Numbered from the stretch's first letter, positions 1-11,306 are shown. The stretch: 64,000 nt of DNA from Neocallimastix lanati (nom. inval.) (GCA_016946835.1 JACVTC010000002.1:2488501-2552500), one strand, 5' to 3'. Notes: generated by a model from the sequence alone, not told the origin. A program made the numbers and translations.

Positions 1-183
1 ATCTTAAATATTCAAATTATTCTATTTTTCATTGTTAAATTATAATTAAAAAAATGTAAAAAAAAAAAATTTTTTTGTATAGATTATTAATTATTACTAT
101 AATTTATTATTGCTTAACACTTACTACTTAACACTTAATAAATACTTTAAAAATTATATAAAGTTTTTATTAATTTAATTATT

Positions 184-540
184 TGGATGAAGAAGACTCC
201 GGGATCAAGATTCAATACTTATTTCACTGAAATAGGGAAAGTATTGGATCGTTGTTTAGAACGTATCAAAGAAGGATTTATTAATAATAATGAACCTATT
301 ATTCATGGAGAATTCGGATCCCAAAATTGTAATAGCACATCTGAATGTGTTAAATATTATGCTAGACAAGCTTTGGTAATGAGAATATTTCAATTATGAT
401 AGGACAATGGTAAATTTGAAGGAGAACATAATTAACGCTTTGGACTTAATGATTGTATAAATTAAAAATTTTCATATCAAAATATTGTTGCAGTCATCCA
501 ACAAAGAGGAGAATTAGATGTTAATTTTAATGTTGAATAA
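184..540 (+). pseudogene. GH5 endoglucanase, 3' remnant, decayed
   Basis: This is the last ~120 codons of a secreted GH5 family cellulase. In frame from 184 the translation contains an IIHGEFGSQN block, matching the GH5 motif that holds the catalytic nucleophile Glu (usual form IGEFG). A frame change near 390-400 leads to DNGKFEGEHN, then RFGLND and QNIVAVIQQRGELDVNFNVE before a TAA at 538-540. This matches the usual C-terminal order WWDNG, then a short loop, then FGLxNR, then the last helix. Two in-frame TAA codons and one frameshift break it, and no N-terminal exon is visible upstream. It is a dead fragment, probably of a once cellulosomal or secreted enzyme. The family is fairly sure; the subfamily is not. 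Confidence 0.75.
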
Positions 541-2000
541 AAAAATATAATAATAATTTATATATATTTAAATATATATATTATATTCATTTAATTATAT
601 ATACATTTATATTCGTTCGTATAATAATTTATAAATAAAGATCAAATCTTCCTTCATTTTAATATGTAGAAGATAAATAAATTACTTAGATTTAAATTTA
701 TGCTTTTTTTTTATTAATTTCTTCTAATGTATCTCTTATTTAAAATTTTATTGTAATCAATGTTTTTTTTTTTTTTTTTTTTTAAATAAAAGAGTTAAAA
801 ATAAAATTTAGATAATTTATATTAATATTTTCATTTTCTTTTTTTCTTATAAAAAAGATCATAAAAAATATATAAATATATCAAAACAAAATAAAATCTA
901 TTTTTATATAGTTTAATATATATATTGTAGTCGTTACAATCAGTTTGAGATTTTATGGAGTCTTGCATAGGCAAAGACGATAAAGAAAAACACAACTTGA
1001 TCATGGATTATGAATGATGACATTGACATTGTTTTTGATAAGAGTATTAACATCTATTCATTTTTATTTATTATTTTTAACAATAATAAAATTAATTATA
1101 TTTTAAAGTTTCGGAAGTAAAAAAAAAAAACGTTTTAATGAAATAATTATATTATTTAAGATAAAGTATCAATTTTAAAAAATATAAAATTAAGTTTTAA
1201 TTATTTTATATAAAAATTAATTTTAGTATTGAATTGAATAAAATATATATATATTAATTTTTGTTTTCTAAAAAAAAAAAAAAATTAATAAAAAAAAAAA
1301 AAAGATTATAGAATATTAAATTCTAAAATTAAAACTTTAATATATATATTTAAAGATTTTCAGGTATTAAAGTAATTAAAGTTTTTTTTGAATAAAAAAT
1401 ATAAAATTTATTTTAATAATAAATAATAAAGTAGAAATTTATACATTAATTATTTACAATATTTTTTTTTTTTTTTTATAAATATGTAAGGTAAAAAGAA
1501 TAAATAATACGAGAAAAATAATTATAGATTTTTTTATATCGTTTTTAATTTTTTTAAATACTTAACAGATTAATGTTAATGATTCATTCATTTATTAATA
1601 TTTTAATATTAATATAGAAAAAAAGATAAAAAAAAAAAAAAAATTATAAAATATATACCTAAAAAAACATTTTTCAAAATATAAATCCGAAATTGATAAT
1701 TATAAATAAATTACTTCATTAATAATACTAATTATTGAATATTCATATTTATTGTATATATATATATATACCATAAATTTTTTATTTTTAAGAAAAAAAA
1801 AAAAAAAAAGAAGTCCTATTAATATGTTTTTAATTAGACGAGTTATAATTTAGTATTGAATAAAATAAACTAATAGTTAAATAATTTAAAACCGATAATA
1901 GCATATTTAAATTATAATTTCAAGTATGTTAATATTTCATAACTAATAGATAAATAATTATATAAAGATATATATACATTCATAATAATTAAAAAAAAAT
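541..2000. other. A+T-rich spacer with one GC-enriched patch
   Basis: Mostly homopolymers and TA runs, with no gene. A patch at about 928-1060 is less A+T-rich and can be read as a short stop-free stretch (DFMESCIGKDDKEKHNLIMD). It may be a coding remnant, but I recognise nothing in it. The last part serves as the upstream region of the lipase gene, with an A-rich context directly before the ATG at 2001. Confidence 0.5.
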
Positions 2001-5000
2001 ATGAGTGATCTTAATAACGTAAAAATTATAATAAATGAAAATGAAAATAATATTATAAATGATAATGATAATCAAAATGGTAATAATGACGAAGTTGATA
2101 ATTGCAAATATGAAAATAAAGAGCAATTAAACAGTAGTAATAATAATGAAAATAATTGCAATAATTATAATGAAAATGATGAGAAATGTGATATTAAAAG
2201 TGAAAATACTGAAAAAAATAATTGTAAAACTTATAATAAGAAAAACAAAAATAATAAAACAATAAGTGTACTTGTAAGACAATCAGATGAAATTCAGAAA
2301 ACCTATAAACCAAGTATTTTTGAAGATGTGATAAATGGTCCACGTGGTCCTGATGTACGTTTACATCGGCATAGTGTAGTAATAGGTTTATTGAAATTGT
2401 TACTCATTCTTTATTTTACTGCAGGTATAATATTACTATCGGTAGTTTCTCTATGTATTACCATTAATGTTGGTTATGTTTGTGTTCAAATTGATGATAC
2501 TAATTCTCTGATACAAATGATATTTTTTGTTTTCTATTTCAATGCTTTATATTCGATTATATATTCATGTTGGAAGACCTATTTAAGGTTAATTAAAACA
2601 ATTATTAATTCAAATTTTGGATCTTCAATAAACGATTTGTTTATTAAAAGAATTCTTGGATATTATGTAACTATAAAAATTGTAAATATAACAATGCCAA
2701 AACAATACAAGGATCATCCCAAAGATTGGTATGAAAAATTAAACTTAATAGTATTTTGCATATTCATGTTTATTATTTTACTTCCATTTCCAATTGTTGC
2801 TTTTATTTTTGGTTATTGGGAGATTACAGGTATTATATGTATTCTTTTCGTTGGAGGAGGAGCATTATCTATTATAGGATTAAATGCTTTTTCACGATTA
2901 ATTCTATTTATCAAACTTTTCAGTCGATTAGACGAGTTCTATTATAATGCCCCATTTTATGTTGATTTGGATGAACGTGCTGAAAATCAAACCAGTTATC
3001 TTAGGCTAGTTTATTGTACCAGTAATGGTTTATATGGGGGTTGTAATCTTTTTGACTATATCTTAAAACTTTTAATTATTATGTGTGCCCAAATTTCAGT
3101 GTCAGCATTTTTTTTTGGATCCTTTGATCCCAGTGTAATTAAAGTTGGTATTTCTTTTGGATTACTTATAATTATGTTACCAATTCTTTTTAGAAAGAAA
3201 ATATGTACAATATTCCAAAAATTGAGTGTTAAGTTACATTTACTTTCCGAAAATAAAATAAAAGTAAATAAAACAAAAGATAATGATAAAATAAATGCAA
3301 AAATGGAAGCAACCCATAATCAGTATTTAAATAATAAAAGAAATACAATTATTATGAATAATAATAGAAAAAGTATGAATTTATCGGGGACTTATCTTGA
3401 TTTTAATAATTTAAATTTAAATGAAGGATCAGGATCTTTAAGATGCAAAACTATAAAAAGTAAAAATCAGAATAACTATTTATCTCTGAAGAAAAATATT
3501 ATTTATGAAAACAATGGTAATAATAGTGAAAATGATAAAAATGATAATGGTAATAATAGTAACGATAATGATAATAATAATATTAATGAAAAAAGCAATA
3601 ATAATTATGATGGCCTAAATAATAATGATGATAATAGTATAAATTATAATTCAATTAGAATGAATAGTAATAATGAAATACATATATACAATAATCAAAT
3701 AGATAATATTTCGTATCAACAAAATAGTTTATATTTCAACAATGAACAAACTGAATCCTTACTAAGTATGAATGAAGAAGAAAGCAAGAACAATTTTAAT
3801 TTTTATAATTTATTAAATTCCAAAAATCCATATTTTCATCATAAAGTTCTATTAACATGGAACATTGGAATTCTTACATCTTGGAAAGGTTGCTTAACTA
3901 TTTTCATATTAAGATTAATTAAATTTATAGTGGGAATTAGTTTTATGGCTGTTTTAAATTATTTCCGTTATTCAGAAAGTTCAGATTCTGATGAAACTAA
4001 ACAGAGTCTTTACATTGATATTATTTCACATATGATATTTGTTATTATTTTATTACTACAAGATGTTGTATTTTTAATTCCAGCCAGTACTGAAATTATA
4101 TCAATGAAAACAAGAAGGTATTTCTTGAGTATTCTATTAGTAGTGGAATTAATTCTTATAACTGTTATGAGAGTTGCTATTATTAACAATTATATTCCTA
4201 TGGCTTTTATTTTAATTGCTTATGCCAATTTTATTGTTCACCCTGATCCTCGATACAGTTGGGATGATGAAGAAACCGAAAGAAAGACATTATTTGATAT
4301 TTTTAATCCAGAAGTAGATCTTCGTTCTGAAATTTCATATAAACATTACGGAAAGACAAAAGGATTATTTGTCAAAAATTCTAGAAAGACTTTCTCATTT
4401 TTATATCGCAAATATTCTACTGACAAAAGTAATAAAATAAATGAGAGAATACACAACAGCATTAGTAGTAATAGTACTAACAATAATACTATTGTTAATA
4501 ATTCTTTTAATTATAATCAATATCTTAGTAGATTTTCAAAAGATAATTCATTAAAGTGTAAAAGCAGTAATAAAAAAAGAATAAAAGCAAGGGATAAATT
4601 GGAAAGAGTAGTAAAAAGTATAAGAAAGGAAATGCAATATAAACGTAACACACGTGCTTGTCATAATAGTGCTATTATTTTAATGGTACTTTCACTTGTT
4701 CTTATTTTATCATTTATTGTAAGTATTAAGTTCTCTGATAAAGGCAAAAAAAGCAGTTATACTATTGAAGACTTAACAGATGATGAAGGTGAATTGACGA
4801 AACAAAAACCTGCAATATGCCAATGGCGAGCTGATGGAATTTCAATTAATGAATTTTGTGCTTTATCTTATGCAGCGTATTATCGAAATGTTGAAGATGC
4901 TACTCATTCCTGGGAATTTGGTAGACCAAAATCTTCAATAAATAACTTTATTGTTGATAATAATAACCTTAACTCTACAACAGGTGTTCATTATATTGAT

Positions 5001-5645
5001 TTCATTAATAAAGAGAGTAATGTTTTAGTAGTGGCAATTAGAGGGACCTTAACTATGGAGGATATGTTCCAAGACTGCTATATATGGAGTGCGTCTGCAT
5101 TACTACAGGTCTCTGGATATTTCGGAACATTTATTAACTTTTGGCCAAGAGAAACAATTGCATCATTAGTAAATTTCATAGTTAAACAGTTCACTAATCT
5201 AAGACTATTATATTGGATAGATGTAGAAAAGCATATAAAGGAATTACAAATGAATACAAATTATACACTTTATCTTACAGGTCATTCTTTAGGAGGAGGT
5301 GTCGCTGGTGTTATTGCATCCCATTTAAATATTCCAGCAATTACCTTTTCTTCACCTGGCTTAGGATATTCATATAAAACATATGATATTCAGTTAAAAA
5401 AATTAATAAAAAATTTTGTTAATATAATTCCTATGTCTGATCCAATTCCAAAATTAGATTCTCAAGTGGGAGAGATTCAATATATAGAATGTAAGACAGG
5501 ACATCCATTTGCATGTCATCGTATTATGAATACTTTAGATACTTTAAATAATTTATGCAGTGAAAATTCAGTATATCGTTATTGGGATAATCAAGTTGAA
5601 AAAGTTATTGATGGAGTACCTGTTAATTATGAACTTCATCCTTAA
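2001..5645 (+). CDS. Polytopic class 3 lipase, diacylglycerol lipase-like
   Basis: A predicted sn-1-type lipase of cell membranes, 1214 aa with no intron. Residues 1-100 are Asn-rich. Hydrophobic segments lie near 125-160, 169-192, 249-307 (two), 352-397 (two), 631-655, 673-695, 707-745 (two) and 891-911, so about ten helices precede the catalytic domain. An Asn-rich loop of about 200 residues (~410-615) splits the membrane part. The lipase domain (~930-1200) contains VVAIRGTLTMEDMF, the oxyanion strand typical of DAG lipases, then TGHSLGGG with nucleophile Ser1096, SDPIPKLD with acid Asp1147 and FACHRIMNT with base His1173, so the triad looks complete. Metazoan DAGL has four helices; this one has far more. 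The class-3 lipase assignment is secure. The DAG substrate is inferred from motif likeness; a membrane triacylglycerol or phospholipid lipase is possible. Confidence 0.9.
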   Translation: MSDLNNVKIIINENENNIINDNDNQNGNNDEVDNCKYENKEQLNSSNNNENNCNNYNENDEKCDIKSENTEKNNCKTYNKKNKNNKTISVLVRQSDEIQKTYKPSIFEDVINGPRGPDVRLHRHSVVIGLLKLLLILYFTAGIILLSVVSLCITINVGYVCVQIDDTNSLIQMIFFVFYFNALYSIIYSCWKTYLRLIKTIINSNFGSSINDLFIKRILGYYVTIKIVNITMPKQYKDHPKDWYEKLNLIVFCIFMFIILLPFPIVAFIFGYWEITGIICILFVGGGALSIIGLNAFSRLILFIKLFSRLDEFYYNAPFYVDLDERAENQTSYLRLVYCTSNGLYGGCNLFDYILKLLIIMCAQISVSAFFFGSFDPSVIKVGISFGLLIIMLPILFRKKICTIFQKLSVKLHLLSENKIKVNKTKDNDKINAKMEATHNQYLNNKRNTIIMNNNRKSMNLSGTYLDFNNLNLNEGSGSLRCKTIKSKNQNNYLSLKKNIIYENNGNNSENDKNDNGNNSNDNDNNNINEKSNNNYDGLNNNDDNSINYNSIRMNSNNEIHIYNNQIDNISYQQNSLYFNNEQTESLLSMNEEESKNNFNFYNLLNSKNPYFHHKVLLTWNIGILTSWKGCLTIFILRLIKFIVGISFMAVLNYFRYSESSDSDETKQSLYIDIISHMIFVIILLLQDVVFLIPASTEIISMKTRRYFLSILLVVELILITVMRVAIINNYIPMAFILIAYANFIVHPDPRYSWDDEETERKTLFDIFNPEVDLRSEISYKHYGKTKGLFVKNSRKTFSFLYRKYSTDKSNKINERIHNSISSNSTNNNTIVNNSFNYNQYLSRFSKDNSLKCKSSNKKRIKARDKLERVVKSIRKEMQYKRNTRACHNSAIILMVLSLVLILSFIVSIKFSDKGKKSSYTIEDLTDDEGELTKQKPAICQWRADGISINEFCALSYAAYYRNVEDATHSWEFGRPKSSINNFIVDNNNLNSTTGVHYIDFINKESNVLVVAIRGTLTMEDMFQDCYIWSASALLQVSGYFGTFINFWPRETIASLVNFIVKQFTNLRLLYWIDVEKHIKELQMNTNYTLYLTGHSLGGGVAGVIASHLNIPAITFSSPGLGYSYKTYDIQLKKLIKNFVNIIPMSDPIPKLDSQVGEIQYIECKTGHPFACHRIMNTLDTLNNLCSENSVYRYWDNQVEKVIDGVPVNYELHP

Positions 5646-6479
5646 ACAATAAATAAATAAATTGTCAATAAATTATATATAATTTAAATGGATAAAATAA
5701 CTTAATATTTTAATTCTATTATTATTTATATATTTCTGAAAAATATATATAAAATTTAATGATAATCAAATTATCATCATATTATAATAAAATATTTATT
5801 ATACAATGTGTAATGTACAATATACAATAAAAATAAGATAAAAAAAAAAATTTTTTTTTTATTAAAATACCACAGCTAGTAAAAAAATTATTTTAATATG
5901 AAAATATTAAAAAATACGAAGTTCAACATTTTGAAAGAAATTTAACATTTTCACAAATATCATATGTAGATATAAACGAATTTTTAGTCCTTTTACTATT
6001 TGAAATTAATCAAATGTTTTATGAAATAGAATACTAAAAATTAAATATGATTATTGATAATTATAAAAAACTATTAAAGACTTTTTTATTATTAATTATA
6101 TGATATAAGTAAATATTATAAAAATTATGGTAATTAAAATTAAAATTTAATATATATATTATCATTTATTATAATTTACTAAATTATTACTATATAATAA
6201 AAAGTAAAAAATAAAAAAAAAAAAAAAAATAACTATTAAATAAATATTATACAAATTTTATTTAAATAAATTAATAAAATATTATATATAAATAAAAAAA
6301 ATTTTATTTAATTAAAAATTTTGTTTAGGAACTTGCAATATAAATATAATTTATAATTTAAAATTTAAAATTAATAATTATCTAAATAAATTATCTAAAT
6401 TACATTCTATTATATTCAAAATATAAATGAAAATTTAAAATTTGATAATCTAACAAAAAAAAAAAAAAAAATAAATATA

Positions 6480-6566
<87 letters not shown>

Positions 6567-7162
6567 ATAGATTTTATTCTTGTTTTTCCTAATTTCTATT
6601 TTTATTTTTTATGAAAGAATTTAAATATATTATATGTTTTTAGATTTTAAATTATTAAATTAAAAAAAAAAAAAAATAAAATAAAATAAAAGTAAATATT
6701 AAAATACTAAAAATTTCCAGTATTTTTCCAGTATAAAGTTTTTTTTTTTTTTTTTTTTTTATATTGACAATACTTTCAATCAAATTCTAAAAATATTTGT
6801 TAATATTTCTGATAATAATTATCAATTATTTTATATTATTTTATTAATAGAATTATTTAAGAAAATAAAAAAAAAGGACATATATGGTAAATTTATATAA
6901 AACTTTATAAAATATAAATATATATAATACTTTTAAAAATATTACTTTTGCTTTTAATATTCTTCTTTTTTTTTTTAAATATTTTAATTATTTTTTTAAT
7001 ATAAAATTAAAATTTTTATAAAAGACTATTGAATGATATTTACATGTATATAAATATGTAATAATTATTTTTAGTATATTAAATATTTTAATATCTTTAT
7101 TATATAACATAACTTCTTTATTTATTTATTTATTTATTTTAAAAAGATTGTTTTAAATATAA
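5646..7162. other. A+T-rich spacer; possible ORF relic at 5917-6036
   Basis: No gene is supported. At 5917-6036 a forward stretch of about 40 stop-free codons (YEVQHFERNLTFSQ ... INQMFYEIEY) has mixed amino acid content unlike the surrounding low complexity. It may be a remnant of an exon, but has no recognised homology. The remainder is poly-A, poly-T and TAAA tracts. Confidence 0.4.
6470..6568. repeat. (AAAT)n microsatellite
   Basis: About 23 uninterrupted tetranucleotide units, preceded by a poly-A tract at ~6453-6470. Confidence 0.95.
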
Positions 7163-7669
7163 TTATTGTTTATCTTGTTCAATTTTATTCATTGTAGAAT
7201 TAGTTATAAGTGCATTAATTTTACAACCATCTTTTGTTAAAAATTCGAAATATTTAGCTGTAACTTCAAAATGAGTAATTTTTTTGTTATTGTCTTTTTC
7301 ATAATAAATAATGAAATTAGTTTTTGAATATTTCTTTTCAAAATTGATTCCATATAAATTTACGGATTTAAAAATTGTTGATTCATCAATATTACATCCA
7401 TCATTAATTTTTACATTGAAAGTTATTATATACTTTTCATCATCTTCATAATCACAAATAATTTTATTTTCTTTTATATTATATTTACAATTTTTTAAAG
7501 GTCTATCACCATTTACCATTCCGATAATTTTTCCTTCATTATTATATATATAATCAGGCTTTGTAGCCATTAATGCAAAACCCCCTTCTTCTTCGATATT
7601 TATTATTGAAGGTATTTCAATTTCTCCTTTTGTAACTACCATTGTTAAAATTAAAATAAAAAATTGCAT
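7163..7669 (-). CDS. Small secreted protein, function unknown
   Basis: 168 aa in a single exon. The start MQFFILILTMVVTKG looks like a short secretion signal, cleaved around residue 15, and the rest is soluble and mildly acidic. There are four cysteines in the mature part (C61, C72, C92, C149), suggesting two disulfides, and the predicted strands are rich in Ile, Lys and Asn. No CAZyme, dockerin or CBM motif is visible and I do not recognise the family. It could be a lineage-specific secreted protein, or the only exon left of a larger gene. Base composition is clearly more structured than the flanking spacers, which supports real coding. It is convergent with the lipase gene upstream. Confidence 0.6.
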   Translation of the reverse strand: MQFFILILTMVVTKGEIEIPSIINIEEEGGFALMATKPDYIYNNEGKIIGMVNGDRPLKNCKYNIKENKIICDYEDDEKYIITFNVKINDGCNIDESTIFKSVNLYGINFEKKYSKTNFIIYYEKDNNKKITHFEVTAKYFEFLTKDGCKINALITNSTMNKIEQDKQ

Positions 7670-7887
7670 TTTAATACCACGATTTTAAAAAATTTGTTTA
7701 ATTATACTTAATTGTAATTATTTAAAATATATTTTTTATTATCTTTATAAATTATTAATAGAGTAATATTGATTTAACCATTTTATTATATTTTATTTCT
7801 TTTTTTTTTTTTGTAGTAAAATATTTTTTCTTAACTTTTAAATAAAATTAGGTATTATTAATTATAATTTATATATTTGATATTACA

Positions 7888-8037
7888 AATTTAAATTAAA
7901 TGTATATTTTTTGTTAAACACCGAATACATATATAATTTATATATATATACTATTAGTGTAATTTAAATTAAATGTATATTTTTTGTTAAACACAGAATA
8001 CATATATAATTTATATATATATACTATTAGTGTAATT
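7888..8037. repeat. 73-bp tandem duplication
   Basis: Two head-to-tail copies (7888-7960 and 7961-8033) of a 73-bp unit that starts AATTTAAATTAAATG and ends CTATTAGTGT. I see only one mismatch between them (CACCG versus CACAG), so the duplication is recent or maintained. It directly abuts the GC-enriched segment to its right. Confidence 0.9.
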
Positions 8038-8040
8038 TTC

Positions 8041-8620
8041 AATATGTACACAAACATATTTAATGTATTGCACAGCCACAATATTTGCAAATTTTAGCAT
8101 TACCCCTCTTTTTTTAATCTCTAGTATTGAATCATAATCCCTTAACAATTACATGCATGAAAATGTGCCTGAGTCAAGGCCAGGGGACTTCCATGCTTTT
8201 CATCAAAATTAACGAAGAGTTATGTTCTTCTCAGTTAACTAGATTTTTTTAGTACATGTAACCCATTATTATTATATTCTATATTCATCCTAAATAAGAA
8301 GAATCTTAACATAAAGCCTGAGTAGAGTCCGAAACAATATGTCAACCATACTTATCATAGCTAGTGAATTTCCAACTTCATTTATAGGGAAAACTTAGAG
8401 TAGGAAGAAAATATCCCATATAAATTAAGAATACACGAGTAGGATCGATCCTCCTTACTTCTTAGCTCCGAGTAATAACAACTAGAATAAAAACTGGAAA
8501 GACATAAAAAAAAAATTATATATATATATATATATTAAATAATTAAATATATATTGGTATATGTCAGAGTTTTAAGATAAATTGGTCTTAGGAGTTAGAC
8601 CAAGATGTCAAATTATTGTA
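8041..8620. other. GC-enriched anonymous segment, possibly non-coding RNA or relic
   Basis: About 470 bp of markedly higher G+C than the surroundings with no convincing reading frame on either strand. It contains GATCGATCC near 8445-8456, which fits the RNA polymerase III B-box pattern GWTCRANNC, but no good A box or tRNA fold. To its right, at about 8582-8605, lies a perfect 7-bp hairpin (TTGGTCT, eight-base loop, AGACCAA). I cannot assign it. It precedes copy A of the 9.0-kb dispersed repeat, and a similar GC-enriched block precedes copy B at 43 kb. Confidence 0.45.
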
Positions 8621-9002
8621 ATATAAATTTATTTTAGAATAAAATATTAAATATTTTAAAACTATTTGGTTATTAATTATTTAAAAATTTATTAAAAATT
8701 TTACTAATATAAAATATATATTTAATTACTATAATTTTTATAAAGGATTAATCTATGCTTTAAATATTTAAATAATAAATTATACTAAATATTACTATAT
8801 AATATTTTAGATATAAAATAAAAAATAAAATAATGTAATATTTTAGATATAAAATAAAATAATGAAGCTTGATATTAATAATATAAAATTAGATAAAAAT
8901 ATAAAGATATTTAATATAAATAAAAATATAAGTAAAATATAATATTAGCTAATATAAAATCTATATAATTATTTATTAATAAAATCATATGAATTTATAT
9001 TT

Positions 9003-9380
9003 GATATGCGGAACTTTTATGTGCAATAATTTATAAACAGTGGGTTTTTTTTAAAATAATGATTGTTTAGTAAAATTTATAAAAAAATTATAATATTCGT
9101 ACAATTAAAAAAATAATAATTCTAATTCTTAAAATTTTACAAGAGAGTTCCCTATTTCTAATATAAATAATTTAATCTATTTATAAGAAATAGGTAATAT
9201 ATTAATTATATATTCTAATATATAGAACTATATTAATTTTATATGAATTAAAGTATTATAATTATTATAATTATAATAATACATATTAAAATAAAATAAT
9301 TATTATCAAAAAGATATAAATTTAATATTTAATAATTATTATTAAATATACAAATATGTTACTCATATTTGTTTTATATC
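9003..9380 (+). repeat. Dispersed repeat, copy A (~380 bp)
   Basis: The same sequence recurs at 42981-43367 in the same orientation with few differences. Both begin GATATG, pass through ACTTTTATGTGCAATAATTTA and CAGTGGG, and end near GTTTTATATC. The core holds a near-perfect inverted repeat (CTATTTCTAATATAAAT against ATTTATAAGAAATAG) at about 9149-9192. It has no coding potential and no clear terminal repeats. It may be a piece of a transposable element or a structured RNA. Confidence 0.85.
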
Positions 9381-9585
9381 ATATTCTTAATGAATAAATT
9401 AGTTCATAAAATTAATTTATTGTTACTAGCCATGTGACTTTATTATTTAATATATATACTGAATACAATGGGTCAACTCTAGCTAATAATATTTTTAATA
9501 ACAGATTAGCCAGAAAGATTCTTATAATAATAACAAAATTATTAAATTGAAATTTAATTAAAAAGTTAATACAGTTATTACTATA

Positions 9586-9780
9586 ACAGTATATTGAATC
9601 TACCGTTGCTAAGAGCGTCGATGTCTCAATGATAAGGTGTGGATTTTCAACTCCCGGTGAAAGATCTGATATAAATTCTTGATAACACTAATACTGAAAT
9701 TATTACTCGCAATAATGGACGCGGTGTTATCATCGATGAATGGGAAAAGTTAGAAACTATTGCTTCTAATGCACTTTTAT
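9586..9780 (+). pseudogene. Unrecognised coding remnant
   Basis: Two open segments of protein-like composition are joined by a one-base frame change. The first reads YIESTVAKSVDVSMIRCGF ... STPGERSDINS (about 9586-9675); the second reads DNTNTEIITRNNGRGV, then IIDEWEKLETIASNALL and a TAA at 9778-9780. Codon use and residue mix look like real protein and not random A+T DNA. I do not recognise the family. It is probably the 3' end of a decayed gene, or an ORF of the same unknown element as the 9.0-kb repeat just upstream. Confidence 0.45.
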
Positions 9781-11297
9781 AATTTTATAATATATAATAT
9801 TTCATATTATGTATTTTATTTTTTTTCATTTAATTCATGTAATTTTATTATTATTATAAATTAAAATTAAATGAAATTTTCTCTAAATCTAAAAAAAAAT
9901 TATAACAATATAATGATATAATGCATTCTTAAATATATACATATCTGTATATATTTATACATAATTATATATTAAATTAATTTTATATTATTTTTATTCC
10001 TCATATATATAAAGAAATTTAATACTCCATAATTACTTGATTTAATAATTAATTTAGTTATGAAGTACAATTTTATTTATATAATTAATAAATTAAAGTT
10101 TACATCCTGAATTTAATAATGAATAATAACAAAAAAAAAAAAAATAAAAAATAAAAAATTTAGCTTTTTATTAGTCATTAATATAAAAGAAATTATTTTT
10201 TATTATAAATGATATTTTATTACAATACATTTATGTTTAATTATTGTAATGATTAATATTATTGAGTGCTATTTGTTATTAATATGGTATTATATTTTAG
10301 TATTTATTACAATGAATATTAGTCATTTATATAAATAAAGTATTATTTTTTATTATAATTCAATATTCAATAAAATAACTTTATTTTTATTCAAAAGTTA
10401 TTTTTAATTATTTTCAAAAGAATTCATTATTAATTATTACCATTTATTTTTCTTTTTTTTTTATTTTTTTTAATTATAATTATTAATTATTATAATGTAT
10501 TTATATTATTTTTTATAATTTTTTGTGATTTTTTTTCTTTTTTATTACTTTTTTATTTCTTTTATCTTTGTGCAAATTTTTTTTTTATTAAGCTCAATAA
10601 TTATAGGATTATATTATTTTAAACTAATTATTATTATTTTAAATTTGAATATTTAAAATTTTATTTTCCATTCTGAATATTATTGGCTAATAATAAATTA
10701 AATTTATTATATAAAATTTAAATTACTTTTATTTAATAAATAAAGTTTTAAAATTTCCTTTTGCTTTTGTACAAAATAGAAATTTTATAGACCTTTTCAT
10801 TATATATAAAATTCTTTTTTTCCTTATGATAAAGTATCTCTTATTGGGAGAAATTATATAATTTATTTATGTAACTTATTAATATAATGTTATTTATTCA
10901 TTTATTTATTTATTTTATATATTCTTTTATTTCTTTTATTTATTAATTTATTTTATTTAATTAAATACTAAATTTTATAAATTTTTTAATATTATCAAAA
11001 TACTTATATAAAAATATATTTGATTTTGGCAATTTTACTATTATAATTTTAATTGCATTCTAAAGAATAAATATAAAGAAAAAGTATTCTTTATAATACT
11101 ATTTAATAATAAACTATTTTGAAATAATAAGAATTAAATATTTAATTAAATATTATAAAAAGTATAATAAATAATAAAATATTTATAATAATTTTAACAT
11201 ATAAAAATATAATAAAAATATAATAAAAATATAAAATAAAATAATTTAAATGATATAAAATAAAACTTTATTAATTTATAAATTATTATTTACATAA
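9781..11297. other. Gene-free A+T-rich spacer
   Basis: I see only A+T runs, short TTTATTTA stretches and hairpin-prone AT sequence. No coding or RNA signal. It ends at the left target-site duplication of the Mutator element. Confidence 0.6.
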
Positions 11298-11306
11298 CAT
11301 AAAATT

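Noticed and set aside
8312-8345. Hammerhead-ribozyme-like string CTGAGTAGAGTCCGAAAC followed by ATGTC
   Set aside because: The core is not CUGANGA and stem II cannot form, so no functional ribozyme can be drawn.
9605-9672. tRNA-like stretch with a TTTTCAA loop (Glu anticodon)
   Set aside because: Anticodon and T stems do not pair and no T-loop consensus is present; the protein-like reading explains it better.
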